NCBI RefSeq assembly: GCF_014649335.1
Contig: NZ_BMSV01000013.1
Coordinates: 1-64,000 of the forward strand
Length of the DNA: 64,000 bases
Direction of reading: 5' to 3'
Source of the DNA: Streptomyces roseolilacinus
GTDB lineage: Bacteria; Actinomycetota; Actinomycetes; Streptomycetales; Streptomycetaceae
A model generated the notes under the pieces. The model saw only the letters and a list, made by a program, of their open reading frames with translations. It searched no databases and was not told the DNA's origin. Below are positions 17,153-27,968 of this stretch, piece by piece. How positions within the stretch are numbered: position 1 is the first letter of the stretch; every line of letters starts with the position of its first letter. The translations under genes and the position numbers were made by a program.

Positions 17153-17860
17153 GTGACGCGCGCGAGAGAAGACGCCGGGGAGGCCGGCGGGCTGCCGTCC
17201 GTGGACGTCAGCGCCGAGGGGCTGCCCGCGTGGCTGGAGCCCGTGGCCAAGGCGGCGCACACGATCGCGCCCGAGCAGCTCAGCCGGTTCCTGCCGCCGC
17301 CGGAGGGGGGCCGCCAGGCCGCCGTGCTGATCCTCTTCGGCGAGGGCGAGCGCGGCCCCGAGCTGCTGCTGATGGAGCGCGCGGGGACGCTTCGCTCGCA
17401 CGCCGGGCAGCCGTCCTTCCCCGGCGGCTCCCTCGACCCCGAGGACGGCGACCCGGCCACGCTCGGCCCGCTGCGCGCGGCCCTGCGCGAGGCCCAGGAG
17501 GAGACCGGCCTCGACCCGTCCGGCGTCCAGGTCTTCGCCGTCCTGCCGCGCCTCTACATCCCGGTGAGCGGCTTCGTCGTCACCCCCGTGCTCGGGTGGT
17601 GGAGGGAACCGAGCCCGGTCGGCGCCATGGACCCGGCGGAGACCGCCCGGGTCTTCACGGTGCCCGTGGCGGACCTCACGGACCCCGCCAACCGCTCCAC
17701 GGCACTCCACCCCAGCGGCTACCGGGGCCCGGCGTTCCTGGTCGAGTCCGCCCTCGTGTGGGGGTTCACCGCGGGGCTGATCGACCGGATCCTGCACTTC
17801 GCGGGGTGGGAGGAGCCGTGGGACCGGGGGAGGCAGGTCCCGCTCGACTGGCGTGCATGA
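17153..17860 (+). CDS. NUDIX hydrolase, CoA pyrophosphatase type (NudL-like)
   Basis: About 235 residues. The CoA-specific signature LRSHAGQPSFPGGSLDPED precedes the NUDIX box, read as G-x5-E-type GGSLDPEDGDPATLGPLRAALREAQEETGL in two parts at about residues 85-115. This fits hydrolysis of CoA and its derivatives to phosphopantetheine products. It begins 53 bp after nth in the same direction and is followed 59 bp later by the MarP-like gene. The start is GTG at 17153 or 17147. The former has GGGGG at better spacing. Confidence 0.88.
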   Translation: MTRAREDAGEAGGLPSVDVSAEGLPAWLEPVAKAAHTIAPEQLSRFLPPPEGGRQAAVLILFGEGERGPELLLMERAGTLRSHAGQPSFPGGSLDPEDGDPATLGPLRAALREAQEETGLDPSGVQVFAVLPRLYIPVSGFVVTPVLGWWREPSPVGAMDPAETARVFTVPVADLTDPANRSTALHPSGYRGPAFLVESALVWGFTAGLIDRILHFAGWEEPWDRGRQVPLDWRA

Positions 17861-17919
17861 CAGGCTGACTGCTGGGCTCCGCGGCCGTAGGGGCCACCGG
17901 AGACGAATCTGCGAGGCTA

Positions 17920-19125
17920 ATGACGGTGAACGTGCTGGACATCCTGCTGCTGGTCGCCGCCGTGTGGTTCGCGATCGTCGGATACCGACAGGGGTTCGTG
18001 GTCGGCATCCTGTCGGTGATCGGTTTCCTCGGCGGCGGACTCGTCGCCGTCTACCTGCTGCCGCTCGTGTGGGGGCCGCTCGCGGGGGACGCCGAGGTCT
18101 CCACGACGGCGGCCATCGTGGCCATCGCCGTCGTGCTGGTCTTCGCGTCCGTGGGGCAGACCCTGACCACCCATCTGGGCAACCGGCTCCGCCGCCACAT
18201 CACCTGGTCACCCGCCCGCGCCCTGGACGCGACGGGCGGCGCGCTGGTCAACGTGGTGGCGATGCTCCTGGTCGCCTGGCTCATCGGCACGGCCCTCGCC
18301 GGGACGGCCCTGCCGACGCTCGGCAAGGAGGTCCGCAACTCCAAGGTGCTCCTCGGGGTGTCGCAGGTGATGCCCACCCAGGCGTCCACGCTGTTCGCCG
18401 ACTTCTCGTCGGTCCTCGCGCAGAACGGCTTCCCGCAGGTCTTCAGCCCCTTCGCGAACGAGCCCATCACGGAGGTCAGGCCGCCCGACCCGGCGCTCGT
18501 CGACAGCCCGGTCGCCGCGCGCGCCCAGCAGTCCATCGTGAAGGTCGTCGGCACGGCCGGAGGGTGCGGCAAGGTCCTGGAGGGCACCGGCTTCGTCTTC
18601 GGCGAGCGCCGCGTCATGACGAACGCGCACGTGGTGGGCGGCGTCGACGAGCCGACCGTCCAGATAGGCGGCCAGGGCAAGCTGTACGACGCGACGGTCG
18701 TCCTGTACGACTGGGAGCGCGACATCGCCGTGCTCGACGTGCCGGACCTGAGGGCCAGGCCACTGGAGTTCACCGAGACCGACGCGCGCAGCGGTGACAG
18801 CGCCATCGTCGCCGGCTTCCCGGAGAACGGCGCGTACGACGTCCGCTCGGCGCGCGTCCGGGGCCGCATCAACGCCGACGGCCCGGACATCTACCACCGC
18901 GGCGAGGTCCGCCGCGACGTCTACTCGCTCTACGCGACGGTCCGCCAGGGCAACTCCGGCGGCCCGCTCCTCACCGCGGACGGCAAGGTGTACGGCGTGA
19001 TCTTCGCGCGGTCCCTGGACGACGCGAGCACGGGGTACGCGCTGACGGTCGACGAGATCCGCGAGGACATCACGCTCGGCCTGAGCGCCAACCAGCAGGT
19101 CGACAGCCAGAGCTGCGCCCTGTGA
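17920..19125 (+). CDS. MarP-like membrane serine protease (CvpA domain plus trypsin-like domain)
   Basis: 401 residues. Four membrane helices in the first 165 residues form a CvpA/colicin V production-type domain. The outer trypsin-like domain follows, with catalytic His in VMTNAHVVGG, Asp in WERDIAVLDV and Ser in RQGNSGGPLLT. Two extracytoplasmic cysteines (GGCGKV and the C-terminal QSCAL) may form the disulfide known in mycobacterial MarP, which supports acid and oxidative resistance. The immediately preceding NUDIX gene makes an nth-nudL-marP order recalled as conserved in actinobacteria. Confidence 0.92.
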   Translation: MTVNVLDILLLVAAVWFAIVGYRQGFVVGILSVIGFLGGGLVAVYLLPLVWGPLAGDAEVSTTAAIVAIAVVLVFASVGQTLTTHLGNRLRRHITWSPARALDATGGALVNVVAMLLVAWLIGTALAGTALPTLGKEVRNSKVLLGVSQVMPTQASTLFADFSSVLAQNGFPQVFSPFANEPITEVRPPDPALVDSPVAARAQQSIVKVVGTAGGCGKVLEGTGFVFGERRVMTNAHVVGGVDEPTVQIGGQGKLYDATVVLYDWERDIAVLDVPDLRARPLEFTETDARSGDSAIVAGFPENGAYDVRSARVRGRINADGPDIYHRGEVRRDVYSLYATVRQGNSGGPLLTADGKVYGVIFARSLDDASTGYALTVDEIREDITLGLSANQQVDSQSCAL

Positions 19126-19180
19126 CGACCCGCCGGGGCCCGGCACCACCCACCGGTCCGGGCCCCGCGACGGGGTCGGC

Positions 19181-19356
19181 GGTGCGCGGCGTGGGTGCCG
19201 GTGCGCGGCGGGGGCCCGCCGGTGCGTGACGAGGTCGCCCGGTACCTGACGGGGCCACCCGGTACGGCGGTCGCCGGTACGTGACGGGAGCCCGCCGGTA
19301 CGGGGTGGGGCCCCGCCGGTGCAGGGCGGGGCCGTCCGGTGCGTGACGGGGTCGCC
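19181..19356. repeat. Nine degenerate ~20-bp tandem repeats
   Basis: Units start at 19181, 19200, 19221, 19241, 19261, 19276, 19297, 19318 and 19338. Most are 19-21 bp and one is shortened to 15. The shared core is GGTRCGTGACGGGG followed by a variable YC-rich end. The array sits in a 310-bp space between the MarP gene and a convergent small ORF. No spacer or conserved repeat as in CRISPR is present. Confidence 0.75.
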
Positions 19357-19434
19357 GGCAGGCGGTGAGGGCGCCCGTCCGGGAGGCGGACGGCCGTGTG
19401 GGACGCGGACCCGGTACGGCCGCGTGCGGCGCGG

Positions 19435-19614
19435 TCAGTCGCGCTGGTGCCGCAGGCGTGCGGAGACCCAGCGGGCCCGACGGCGCAGGATGTGCGGGAT
19501 CCCGAGGCGGGCGTCCAGCTGCGGGTCGCGCGGGCCGCCACTCCTCTCGGGAGGCGGCGCCGCGGCCGAGCGGCGGTTGCGTGTCGCGTCAACATGGTCG
19601 TGCGTCCAGCCCAT
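19435..19614 (-). CDS. 59-residue basic small protein, hypothetical
   Basis: An open frame on the minus strand, ATG at 19614 to TGA at 19435, encodes a 59-residue protein beginning MGWTHDHVDATRNRRSA. It is rich in Arg and Pro and ends with a basic helix-like RRRARWVSARLRHQRD. Third positions are G/C-rich as in true genes, and the frame lies in the space between the hydrolase gene upstream (142 bp away) and the repeat array. No family is recognised and no membrane segment is seen. A GGGG-type ribosome site precedes the ATG by only a few bases. Confidence 0.5.
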   Translation of the reverse strand: MGWTHDHVDATRNRRSAAAPPPERSGGPRDPQLDARLGIPHILRRRARWVSARLRHQRD

Positions 19615-19755
19615 ACCCCGACGTGTGCCCGGGGCCCATGGTCGGTAACCGCCCGGGGGACGGCCAATTGGCCTATGCGTCGGGCATTTGGCCGATCGTA
19701 GGACAGGGGTTCCCGCCGGGCGCGCGCCTTCGCCCGCGCACCCGCCGGCCCCGCC

Positions 19756-20694
19756 TCAGCGGTCCGGCTCGGGGTCCTTCAGCCAGTTGACGAGCTCCGC
19801 CGAGAACGCCAGCGGGTCCTCCTCGTGCGGATAGTGGCCAAGCCCGTCGAACAGCCGCCAGCGGTACGGCGCTTCGACGTACTGGCCGGATCCCGCCGCG
19901 CTGCGCGTGCGCATCACCGGGTCGGCGGAGCCGTGCAGGTGGAGCGTCGGCACGCGGACGGGCCGCTTCATGCGCCGGTTGAACTGGATGCCGTCCGGGC
20001 GGGCCAGCGAGCGGACCATCCACCGGTACGGCTCGATCGAGCAGTGCGCCGTGGACGGGATCGCCATCGCCCGCCGGTACGCGTCGAGTGCCCCGGCCTC
20101 CGGCTCGCGGGCGCCGGACCAGTCCCGGATCAGCCGTTCCACGAGCGCCGCGTCGTCCGCGACCAGCCGCCGCTCGGGCAGCCACGGGCGCTGGAAGCCC
20201 CACACGTACGAACCGGCGCGGGTCTGCGCGAAGTCGGAGAGCATCGCCGAGCGCCACCGCCGGGGGTGCGGCATCGACGAGACGACCAGGCGCCGCACCA
20301 GCTTGGGGCGCATCACCGCGGCCGTCCACGCCAGGTACCCGCCCAGGTCGTGGCCGACCAGCGCCGCGTCCGGCTCGCCCAGGGACCGTACGACGCCCGT
20401 GATGTCGAGCGCCAGGTTCGCCGGGTCGTAGCCGCGTGGCGTGCGGTCGCTGCCGCCCACGCCGCGCAGGTCCATCGCCACGGCCCGGAACCCCGCCTCG
20501 GCGAGCGCGGGCAGCTGGTACCGCCACGTCCACCAGAACTGCGGGAACCCGTGCAGCAGCAGGACGAGCGGACCGTCGCCCATCTCCGCGATGTGGAACC
20601 GCGCCCCGTTGGCGGCCACGTCGCGGTGCGTCCACGGGCCGTCGATCCGGACGGGGCCGCCGGGGGCGCCGGTACTGCTCTCAGGGACGGTCAT
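19756..20694 (-). CDS. Alpha/beta hydrolase (epoxide-hydrolase-like)
   Basis: 312 residues. The oxyanion motif HGFPQFWWTWR, the nucleophile elbow VGHDLGGYLAW (Asp nucleophile, as in epoxide hydrolases and dehalogenases), SADPVM for the acid, and GLGHYPHEE for the catalytic histidine are all visible. The aspartate nucleophile and the HGFPxFW motif favour an epoxide hydrolase over an esterase. The ATG overlaps the stop of the holin-like gene (ATGA), which is upstream. Substrate unknown. Confidence 0.9.
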   Translation of the reverse strand: MTVPESSTGAPGGPVRIDGPWTHRDVAANGARFHIAEMGDGPLVLLLHGFPQFWWTWRYQLPALAEAGFRAVAMDLRGVGGSDRTPRGYDPANLALDITGVVRSLGEPDAALVGHDLGGYLAWTAAVMRPKLVRRLVVSSMPHPRRWRSAMLSDFAQTRAGSYVWGFQRPWLPERRLVADDAALVERLIRDWSGAREPEAGALDAYRRAMAIPSTAHCSIEPYRWMVRSLARPDGIQFNRRMKRPVRVPTLHLHGSADPVMRTRSAAGSGQYVEAPYRWRLFDGLGHYPHEEDPLAFSAELVNWLKDPEPDR

Positions 20695-21185
20695 ACGGAC
20701 GAGCGTGCCACAACCGCGGCCTTCTCCTGGACGGTCGAGGTGCCGGGGCGGGGGTGCGGCTTGGCGTTCTGCAGCACCGCGGCCGTCCGCTTCACGGAAG
20801 CGGCGGTCTTCTGGGGGCCCTTGCCACGCTTCGCCTTCTTCGCGAACACCGCGCCGACGAGCCCCAGCAGGGCGGCCAGGACGACGTTCACGCCGAAGGA
20901 CAGCAGGAAGCACAGCGACAGGTGCCAGCCGGTCCACGCGTGGAAGCCGTACGCGAGCGCGAAGCTCAGCATCGGCAGCGAGAAGAGCAGCACCATTCCG
21001 GCCGCCCCGAACCCCAGGCCGCTGATGGCACCGCGCTTCACGTCCTGCCGCAACTGGGCCTTGGCCAGCGCGATCTCGTCGTGCACGAGCGCGGACATCT
21101 CCGTGGTCGCGGAGGCGACCAGCTGGCCGAGGCTGGGCTCTGCACCGTTCCCGGCGATACCGGTCCTCCCGGCGGGGTCGCTCAT
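20691..21185 (-). CDS. Phage holin family (Holin-X/DUF1469) membrane protein
   Basis: 164 residues. An amphipathic N-terminal helix (SLGQLVASATTEMSALVHDEIALAKAQLRQ) leads into two membrane helices (about 55-80 and 88-115) and a basic Lys-rich tail. This is the pattern of the actinobacterial 'phage holin family' proteins, which are chromosomal and not known to lyse cells. GGGAG precedes the ATG by about ten bases. It is cotranslated with the hydrolase and follows nhaA by 38 bp, so all three may form one transcript. Confidence 0.85.
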   Translation of the reverse strand: MSDPAGRTGIAGNGAEPSLGQLVASATTEMSALVHDEIALAKAQLRQDVKRGAISGLGFGAAGMVLLFSLPMLSFALAYGFHAWTGWHLSLCFLLSFGVNVVLAALLGLVGAVFAKKAKRGKGPQKTAASVKRTAAVLQNAKPHPRPGTSTVQEKAAVVARSSV

Positions 21186-21223
21186 CGTCTCGCTCCCTCT
21201 CTCCTCTACGGTCCGACCTCAGA

Positions 21224-22675
21224 TCATGCCGGACGGTCGCCGTTCCTGCGCGCTGCCCCCGCTTGTTCGGCCCGGCGGCGGTGCTCCGCGGCCTTCCGCT
21301 CGTAGATCTCGGCGAGGCGGAGGTGGTGCTCGGGGTCGTCGGCCTCGTAGACGTCGGGGACGTCGTTCATGTCCTCGTCGCGCTCCTCCAGCTCGGTCAT
21401 GGCCTGGTACGTGCGGACGCGGAGCTTCAGCAGGAACGCGGCGACCAGGGCGGCGATCAGCGACCCGGTGAGGACGGCGGCCTTGACCTCGTCGGTCAGC
21501 CTCGCGTCACCCTCGAACGCCAGCTCGCCGATGAGCAGGGAGACGGTGAAGCCGATGCCGGCGAGGGCGGCGACGGCGAACAGGTCCGCCCAGGCCAGGT
21601 CCTCGTTGAGCTTGGCGCGGGTGAAGCGGGCGGTCAGCCAGGTGCCGCCGAAGATGCCGACGGTCTTGCCGACCACCAGGCCGAGGACCACGCCCAGCGT
21701 CTCCGGCTGGGTGAAGACGTCGCCCATCGCGTCGCCGGACACCGCCACGCCCGCCGAGAACAGGGCGAACACCGGTACGGCGAAGCCGGCCGACAGGGGC
21801 CGCACCTGGTGCTCGATGCGCTCGCCGGGGGAGTGGTCCTCGCCCTCGCGGCGGGTGCAGCGCAGCATCAGGCCCATGGCGACGCCGGCGATGGTGGCGT
21901 GGATGCCGCTGTTGTACATCAGGCCCCAGACGACCAGGGCGAGCGGCACGTACACGTACCAGCCCCGGACGCCCTTGCGGAGCAGGAACCAGAAGAGGAC
22001 CAGCCCGGCGAAGGCCCCGCCGAGCGCGGCGAAGTCCAGGTCGCTGGTGAAGAACACCGCGATGATCAGGATCGCGAACAGGTCGTCGACGACGGCCAGC
22101 GTGAGGAGGAAGGCCCGGAGCGCGGACGGCAGCGACGTGCCGATGACGGCCAGCACGGCGAGCGCGAAGGCGATGTCGGTGGCGGTCGGGACGGCCCAGC
22201 CGCCCAGGGAGCCGCCGCCGGTGACGTTGACCACCACGTAGACGAGGGCCGGGGCGATCATGCCGCAGAGCGCGGCGATCACGGGCAGTGCGGCGGCCTT
22301 GGGGTCGCGCAGCTCGCCCGCGACCATCTCGCGCTTGAGTTCGATGCCCGCGACGAAGAAGAAGACCGCGAGGAGCCCGTCGGCGGCCCAGTGCTCGATG
22401 GAGAGGTTCAGTCCGAGCGAGGAGGGCCCCACGTGGAACTCGCGGACCGCCTCGTAGCCGTGGCTCAGCGGGGTGTTCGCCCAGACGAGGGCCGCGATGG
22501 CGGCGAGGAGCAGCAGGACGCCGCCGACGGTCTCGGTGCGGAGCGCGTCCAGCACGAAGGTCCGCTCGGGGAACGGCAGGCGGCCGAGGAACCTCCGCTC
22601 GGTGGGGGCGGAGGCGGTGCCGGTGCTGCCGTCGGGGCTGGTGCTGTCGGTGTCAGGCGTCTTGGGCGCGGCCAC
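21224..22675 (-). CDS. nhaA: NhaA-type Na+/H+ antiporter
   Basis: 483 residues with about eleven to twelve membrane helices. Family markers are WANTPLSHGYE in the first periplasmic loop, the helix FFFVAGIELKREMV, and the ion-site aspartate pair in TLAVVDDLFAILII. The TATDIAFALAVLAV helix supplies the crossing segment. It exports Na+ in exchange for protons. I chose the GTG at 22675, which has a perfect GGAGGT nine bases upstream. An ATG at 22708 has none. A charged C-terminal extension (EERDEDMNDVPDV...) is longer than in E. coli. Confidence 0.94.
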   Translation of the reverse strand: MAAPKTPDTDSTSPDGSTGTASAPTERRFLGRLPFPERTFVLDALRTETVGGVLLLLAAIAALVWANTPLSHGYEAVREFHVGPSSLGLNLSIEHWAADGLLAVFFFVAGIELKREMVAGELRDPKAAALPVIAALCGMIAPALVYVVVNVTGGGSLGGWAVPTATDIAFALAVLAVIGTSLPSALRAFLLTLAVVDDLFAILIIAVFFTSDLDFAALGGAFAGLVLFWFLLRKGVRGWYVYVPLALVVWGLMYNSGIHATIAGVAMGLMLRCTRREGEDHSPGERIEHQVRPLSAGFAVPVFALFSAGVAVSGDAMGDVFTQPETLGVVLGLVVGKTVGIFGGTWLTARFTRAKLNEDLAWADLFAVAALAGIGFTVSLLIGELAFEGDARLTDEVKAAVLTGSLIAALVAAFLLKLRVRTYQAMTELEERDEDMNDVPDVYEADDPEHHLRLAEIYERKAAEHRRRAEQAGAARRNGDRPA

Positions 22676-22833
22676 GGTACGGAGACCTCCGGTGGTGTCG
22701 GCGGACATGGCGAATCACATGCCGACCAGACTTCCCGGCGCCCCATTGGATTTTCATCGCTTTGTTGATGCGACGCACACCCTACAGGCAGGACGCGAGG
22801 GCTTATCCGACCATCATCACTTTAAGCGCAAAA

Positions 22834-22865
22834 AGGGCACCCGGCATGGTGTCACCGGGTGCCCT
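22834..22865 (-). terminator. Rho-independent terminator of acs, with T-run
   Basis: Eleven base pairs, AGGGCACCCGG/CCGGGTGCCCT, with a 10-base loop. On the minus strand the stem is followed directly by TTTTTGCGC, the best U-tract in the window. It lies about 205 bp past the acs stop. Confidence 0.85.
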
Positions 22866-22910
22866 CCGCCGTGCCTGTGACCGTGGCCGTGGTTCCGGCC
22901 GTGGCGATGA

Positions 22911-22942
22911 CCCAGGACCGTGGCTACGGCTACGGTCCTGGG
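22911..22942. terminator. Second hairpin in the acs-nhaA gap
   Basis: A perfect 11-bp stem (CCCAGGACCGT with complement) around a 10-base loop, with no T-run on either strand. It sits between the acs stop and the T-tailed terminator. Confidence 0.5.
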
Positions 22943-23021
22943 TCTGACTGCGGTCCTGGGCCCGGCCGAGATCCTGACCGCGGTCCTGGCCTGGGCCCCG
23001 ACCTCGACGTCGCCCGCAGCC

Positions 23022-23049
23022 CCGGCCCCCGGCCGCGGCCGGGGGCCGG
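23022..23049. terminator. 28-bp palindrome just after acs
   Basis: Fourteen bases pair exactly with the next fourteen (arm CCGGCCCCCGGCCG). It is 20 bp past the acs stop on the minus strand and is probably its first terminator. Confidence 0.6.
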
Positions 23050-23069
23050 TCCTTCCGGCCCGCCCGCCG

Positions 23070-25040
<1,971 letters not shown>

Positions 25041-25290
25041 GACATCTCCCATTCCCAGGGCGTCCGATGTGTCCCAGCCCATAGCTCACCAGCCGGATGC
25101 CCGGGTGACAAGGGTTTCCCGGACATTGGTTTAGACCTCTCAGGCGGATGGGTGAGGGCGGGACGCTTCGGCCGACACGTGCGGTCAAGCAGCCCCCTCT
25201 CCTTCGGTGCCGGAAGGCGGGAAGAAGGGGCCACCCATGACCATCACGTCCCCACCCCACCGCCGGTTCACCCCGGGTGACGCCCGGGTG

Positions 25291-25308
25291 CCCCGGGTGT
25301 TCCCGGGG
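25291..25308 (-). terminator. Hairpin after the SulP fusion gene
   Basis: CCCCGGG-TGTT-CCCGGGG lies 13 bp past the minus-strand stop at 25322. Neighbouring CCCGGG repeats (25272-25320) could form alternative stems. Confidence 0.55.
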
Positions 25309-25321
25309 GACGCCCGGCCGG

Positions 25322-27673
25322 TCAGGCGCGGACCTCCTCCCGCCGTGCCGGGCCGCCACCGGTCGGCGCCACCGGGTGGAAGACCTGGTCGGTTCCCTCC
25401 CGCCCCAGCAGGTACGCCTGCGCCTCACCCACGTGGAAGTACATCCCGTGCAGCTCCAGCGTCCCCTCCGCGAGCCGTCTGGCGACCGCCTCGTGTTCCT
25501 TCAGGTGCTCCAGCTGCTCCACCACGTTCGTCAGGCACAGCTGCTCCACCGTGTCGGCGGGCGACCGCCCCGACAGCCGTGGAGGCGCCCCCTCCTCGCC
25601 GCGCATCCGTTCCAGGCTCGGCATCCCGTGCCGCAGCCACCGCCGCAGCGGGGTCTGCGGCGGACGTGCGCCCGGTGGCGGGTCGGCGGCGAGCAGCGCC
25701 TGCATCGCGCCGCAACCGGAGTGCCCGCACACCGTGATCGACCGCACCCGCAGCACGTCCACGGCGTACTCGATCGCGGCGGCCACCGAGTCGTCCCCGC
25801 CCTCCGCCCCGGGAAGCGGGACGAGGTTCCCGACGTTCCGCACGGTGAACAGGTCCCCCGGACCGCTCGCCGTGATCATGCTGGTCACCAGCCGGGAGTC
25901 CGCGCAGGTCAGGAAGAGCTGGGAGGGCTGCTGCCCCTCGCGGGCCAACCGGGCCAGTTCGTCCCGCACGTGCGGCGCGGTGTTCCGCTGGAACGAGCTG
26001 AGCCCACTCGCCAGCTGATGCCCCTTCCCCGCGTCCCGCTCCGCCGGGTGTTCTCCGCAGTGGTGATTGCGCCAGGGCGTCCAGGGCCGGCAGCACGTGT
26101 GCTCCCCGGCGACCGGATCCGCGATCCGCGTACCGGAGCGGCCCGTCAGCTCCACGTGGCCACCGTGCGCCGCTTGCGATGCCTGCCAGTCGTGCAGCGT
26201 CTCGTACGCGGCGTGGTCCATGAAGGACCCGTCCAGCTCGACGACCACCCGCGCGTCCGCCGGGATCTGGTGCAGCGTCCGGCTCAGCCGGGGCACCGCC
26301 AGGAACGTCAGCTGCCCGCGCACCCGCACGTGTTCGACGCCGTCCCGCCGCTCGTGGGTGATCCGCGTCCTGGCCAGCCGGTGGAGGGCCACTCCGGTGG
26401 CCACGGCGATCCCGATGGCCACGCCCTCGAGGACCCCGAGCAGGACGACACCCGTCACGGTCGCCGCGTACACCAGCGCCTCGCGATGGCGGGTGACCTT
26501 CCGCACGTGGGTGATGCTCGCCATCTGGATGCCGACCACCATCACCAGCGCGGCCAGCGCCGGCAGCGGGATCAGGTCCAGTACGGGGACGAGCAGCAGG
26601 GACGCCAGGACCACCCACGCGCCCTGCAGCATCGTGGAGTTCCGGCTGACCGCTCCCGACGAGACGTTGGCGACACTGCGGACGGCGACACCGGTGACGG
26701 GCAGTCCGCCGAGCGAGCCCGACACGATGTTCCCGATGCCCTGCCCGGCGAGCTCCCGGTCGAGCCGTGCGCGCGGGACCGGCACCGCCGGCTGCTTGCG
26801 GGCCGCGGCCAGTTTGTCCACGGCCACCGCCGACAGCAGCGACTCGACGCTGGCGACCAGGGTGATGGTCAGCACGCCGGCGATCAGGCCCAGCACCGGC
26901 CCCTCGGGCAACCCCGGCAGGGCGTGGCTGTGCCACGAGGGCAGGTCCACCCGCGGCACGGCCAGTCCCGCGAGCGACGCCAGGACCGTCGCGGCGGCGA
27001 CCGCGGCCAGTGCGGCCGGCACCACGCGCAGGGCCTTCCCCCCGCGGCCGGGAAGGCGCGGCCACACGAGCAGCACCACGATCGTGAGGGCGCTGACCGA
27101 CAGCGAGGCCGGATGCGGGTCCGACAACTGGACCGGCAGCTCCAGGGCGTTGTCGACGGCGGAGCTCTGCGGCGTACCGCCGAGGACGATGTGGAGCTGG
27201 GCGAGGGCGATCGTCCCCCCGATGCCGGCCAGCATCCCGTGCACGATGGCGGGTGAGACGGCGAGCGCCGAGCGCGCCACGCGCAACGTGGACAGAGCGA
27301 GTTGGGTGAGCCCGGCCAGGGCGGTGATCGCACAGGTGGTGCGCCATCCGTACCGCTGGATCAGCTCGGCCGTCACCACGGTCAGCCCGGCCGCGGGACC
27401 ACTGACCTGGAGCGGCGCGCCGCCGAACCGGCCGACGACGATGCCGCCGACGGCCGCTGCCACGAGTCCCGCCTGGAGCGGGGCGCCGGTGGCGAGCGCG
27501 ATGCCGAGGGAGAGCGGCAGGGCGATCAGGAACACGGAGACGGACGCGGACAGGTCGGAGCCCGCGATCCGGAAGCGCCGACGGGCCGGCGGAGGGCTGT
27601 GCTCCCGGGGACGGTCCGGGGTATCGGCCGGATGGGCGGTGCCGTTCGTGCGCGGAGCGGTGTGCGAGCTCAT
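25322..27673 (-). CDS. SulP transporter-STAS-beta-carbonic anhydrase fusion (bicarbonate transport)
   Basis: 783 residues in three parts. The SulP membrane domain (about 35-415, ten or more helices, beginning AGSDLSASVSVFLIALPLSLGIALATG) is followed by a STAS domain (about 440-530, VVVELDGSFMDHAAYETL). The C-terminal beta-carbonic anhydrase (about 575-770) has the zinc ligands and dyad in LTCADSRLV and CGHSGCGAMQALL. Such fusions are thought to import bicarbonate and interconvert it with CO2 at the membrane. The ATG at 27673 has GAGGAGA upstream. It is divergent from a lipoprotein gene. Confidence 0.93.
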   Translation of the reverse strand: MSSHTAPRTNGTAHPADTPDRPREHSPPPARRRFRIAGSDLSASVSVFLIALPLSLGIALATGAPLQAGLVAAAVGGIVVGRFGGAPLQVSGPAAGLTVVTAELIQRYGWRTTCAITALAGLTQLALSTLRVARSALAVSPAIVHGMLAGIGGTIALAQLHIVLGGTPQSSAVDNALELPVQLSDPHPASLSVSALTIVVLLVWPRLPGRGGKALRVVPAALAAVAAATVLASLAGLAVPRVDLPSWHSHALPGLPEGPVLGLIAGVLTITLVASVESLLSAVAVDKLAAARKQPAVPVPRARLDRELAGQGIGNIVSGSLGGLPVTGVAVRSVANVSSGAVSRNSTMLQGAWVVLASLLLVPVLDLIPLPALAALVMVVGIQMASITHVRKVTRHREALVYAATVTGVVLLGVLEGVAIGIAVATGVALHRLARTRITHERRDGVEHVRVRGQLTFLAVPRLSRTLHQIPADARVVVELDGSFMDHAAYETLHDWQASQAAHGGHVELTGRSGTRIADPVAGEHTCCRPWTPWRNHHCGEHPAERDAGKGHQLASGLSSFQRNTAPHVRDELARLAREGQQPSQLFLTCADSRLVTSMITASGPGDLFTVRNVGNLVPLPGAEGGDDSVAAAIEYAVDVLRVRSITVCGHSGCGAMQALLAADPPPGARPPQTPLRRWLRHGMPSLERMRGEEGAPPRLSGRSPADTVEQLCLTNVVEQLEHLKEHEAVARRLAEGTLELHGMYFHVGEAQAYLLGREGTDQVFHPVAPTGGGPARREEVRA

Positions 27674-27968
27674 GTTTTCCGTCTCCTCGTGGACTGGGGT
27701 GGTCGCTGGGTGTCCGAGACGAACAGGGGGAACAAGGCCGCGGCGAAAGCGCCGACAGGCGAGGCCACATCAGGCGATTGCCAACTCTCGGTAAATGAAC
27801 AGTAATGCAGGGTAAAGAAAAAGACATTACATTCCCGGCAAACAGAGCAATGATTCACCCGTCGAGGTGATTAGTCGTTCTATACGGCTCGTCATACCGC
27901 CCACCTCCGGCCTCCGATGCGACGTTGGCGGCGCTCGCACAGAACCGGCGAAACGGAAGGGTGGGCCG
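27674..27968. promoter_or_regulatory. AT-richer divergent promoter region
   Basis: 295 bp between the SulP fusion gene and the deacetylase-like lipoprotein gene. The stretch 27780-27900 is markedly AT-rich for this genome (runs such as AAAGAAAAAGACATTACATT), consistent with two divergent promoters. No gene or clean dyad was seen. Confidence 0.5.

Noticed and set aside
19181..19356. CRISPR array
   Set aside because: Units are contiguous and degenerate, with no unique spacers of constant length and no cas genes nearby.
18930..19667. Minus-strand frame reading through the tandem repeats
   Set aside because: The translation is repeat-derived Pro/Arg low complexity. The short frame at 19435-19614 explains the only gene-like part.
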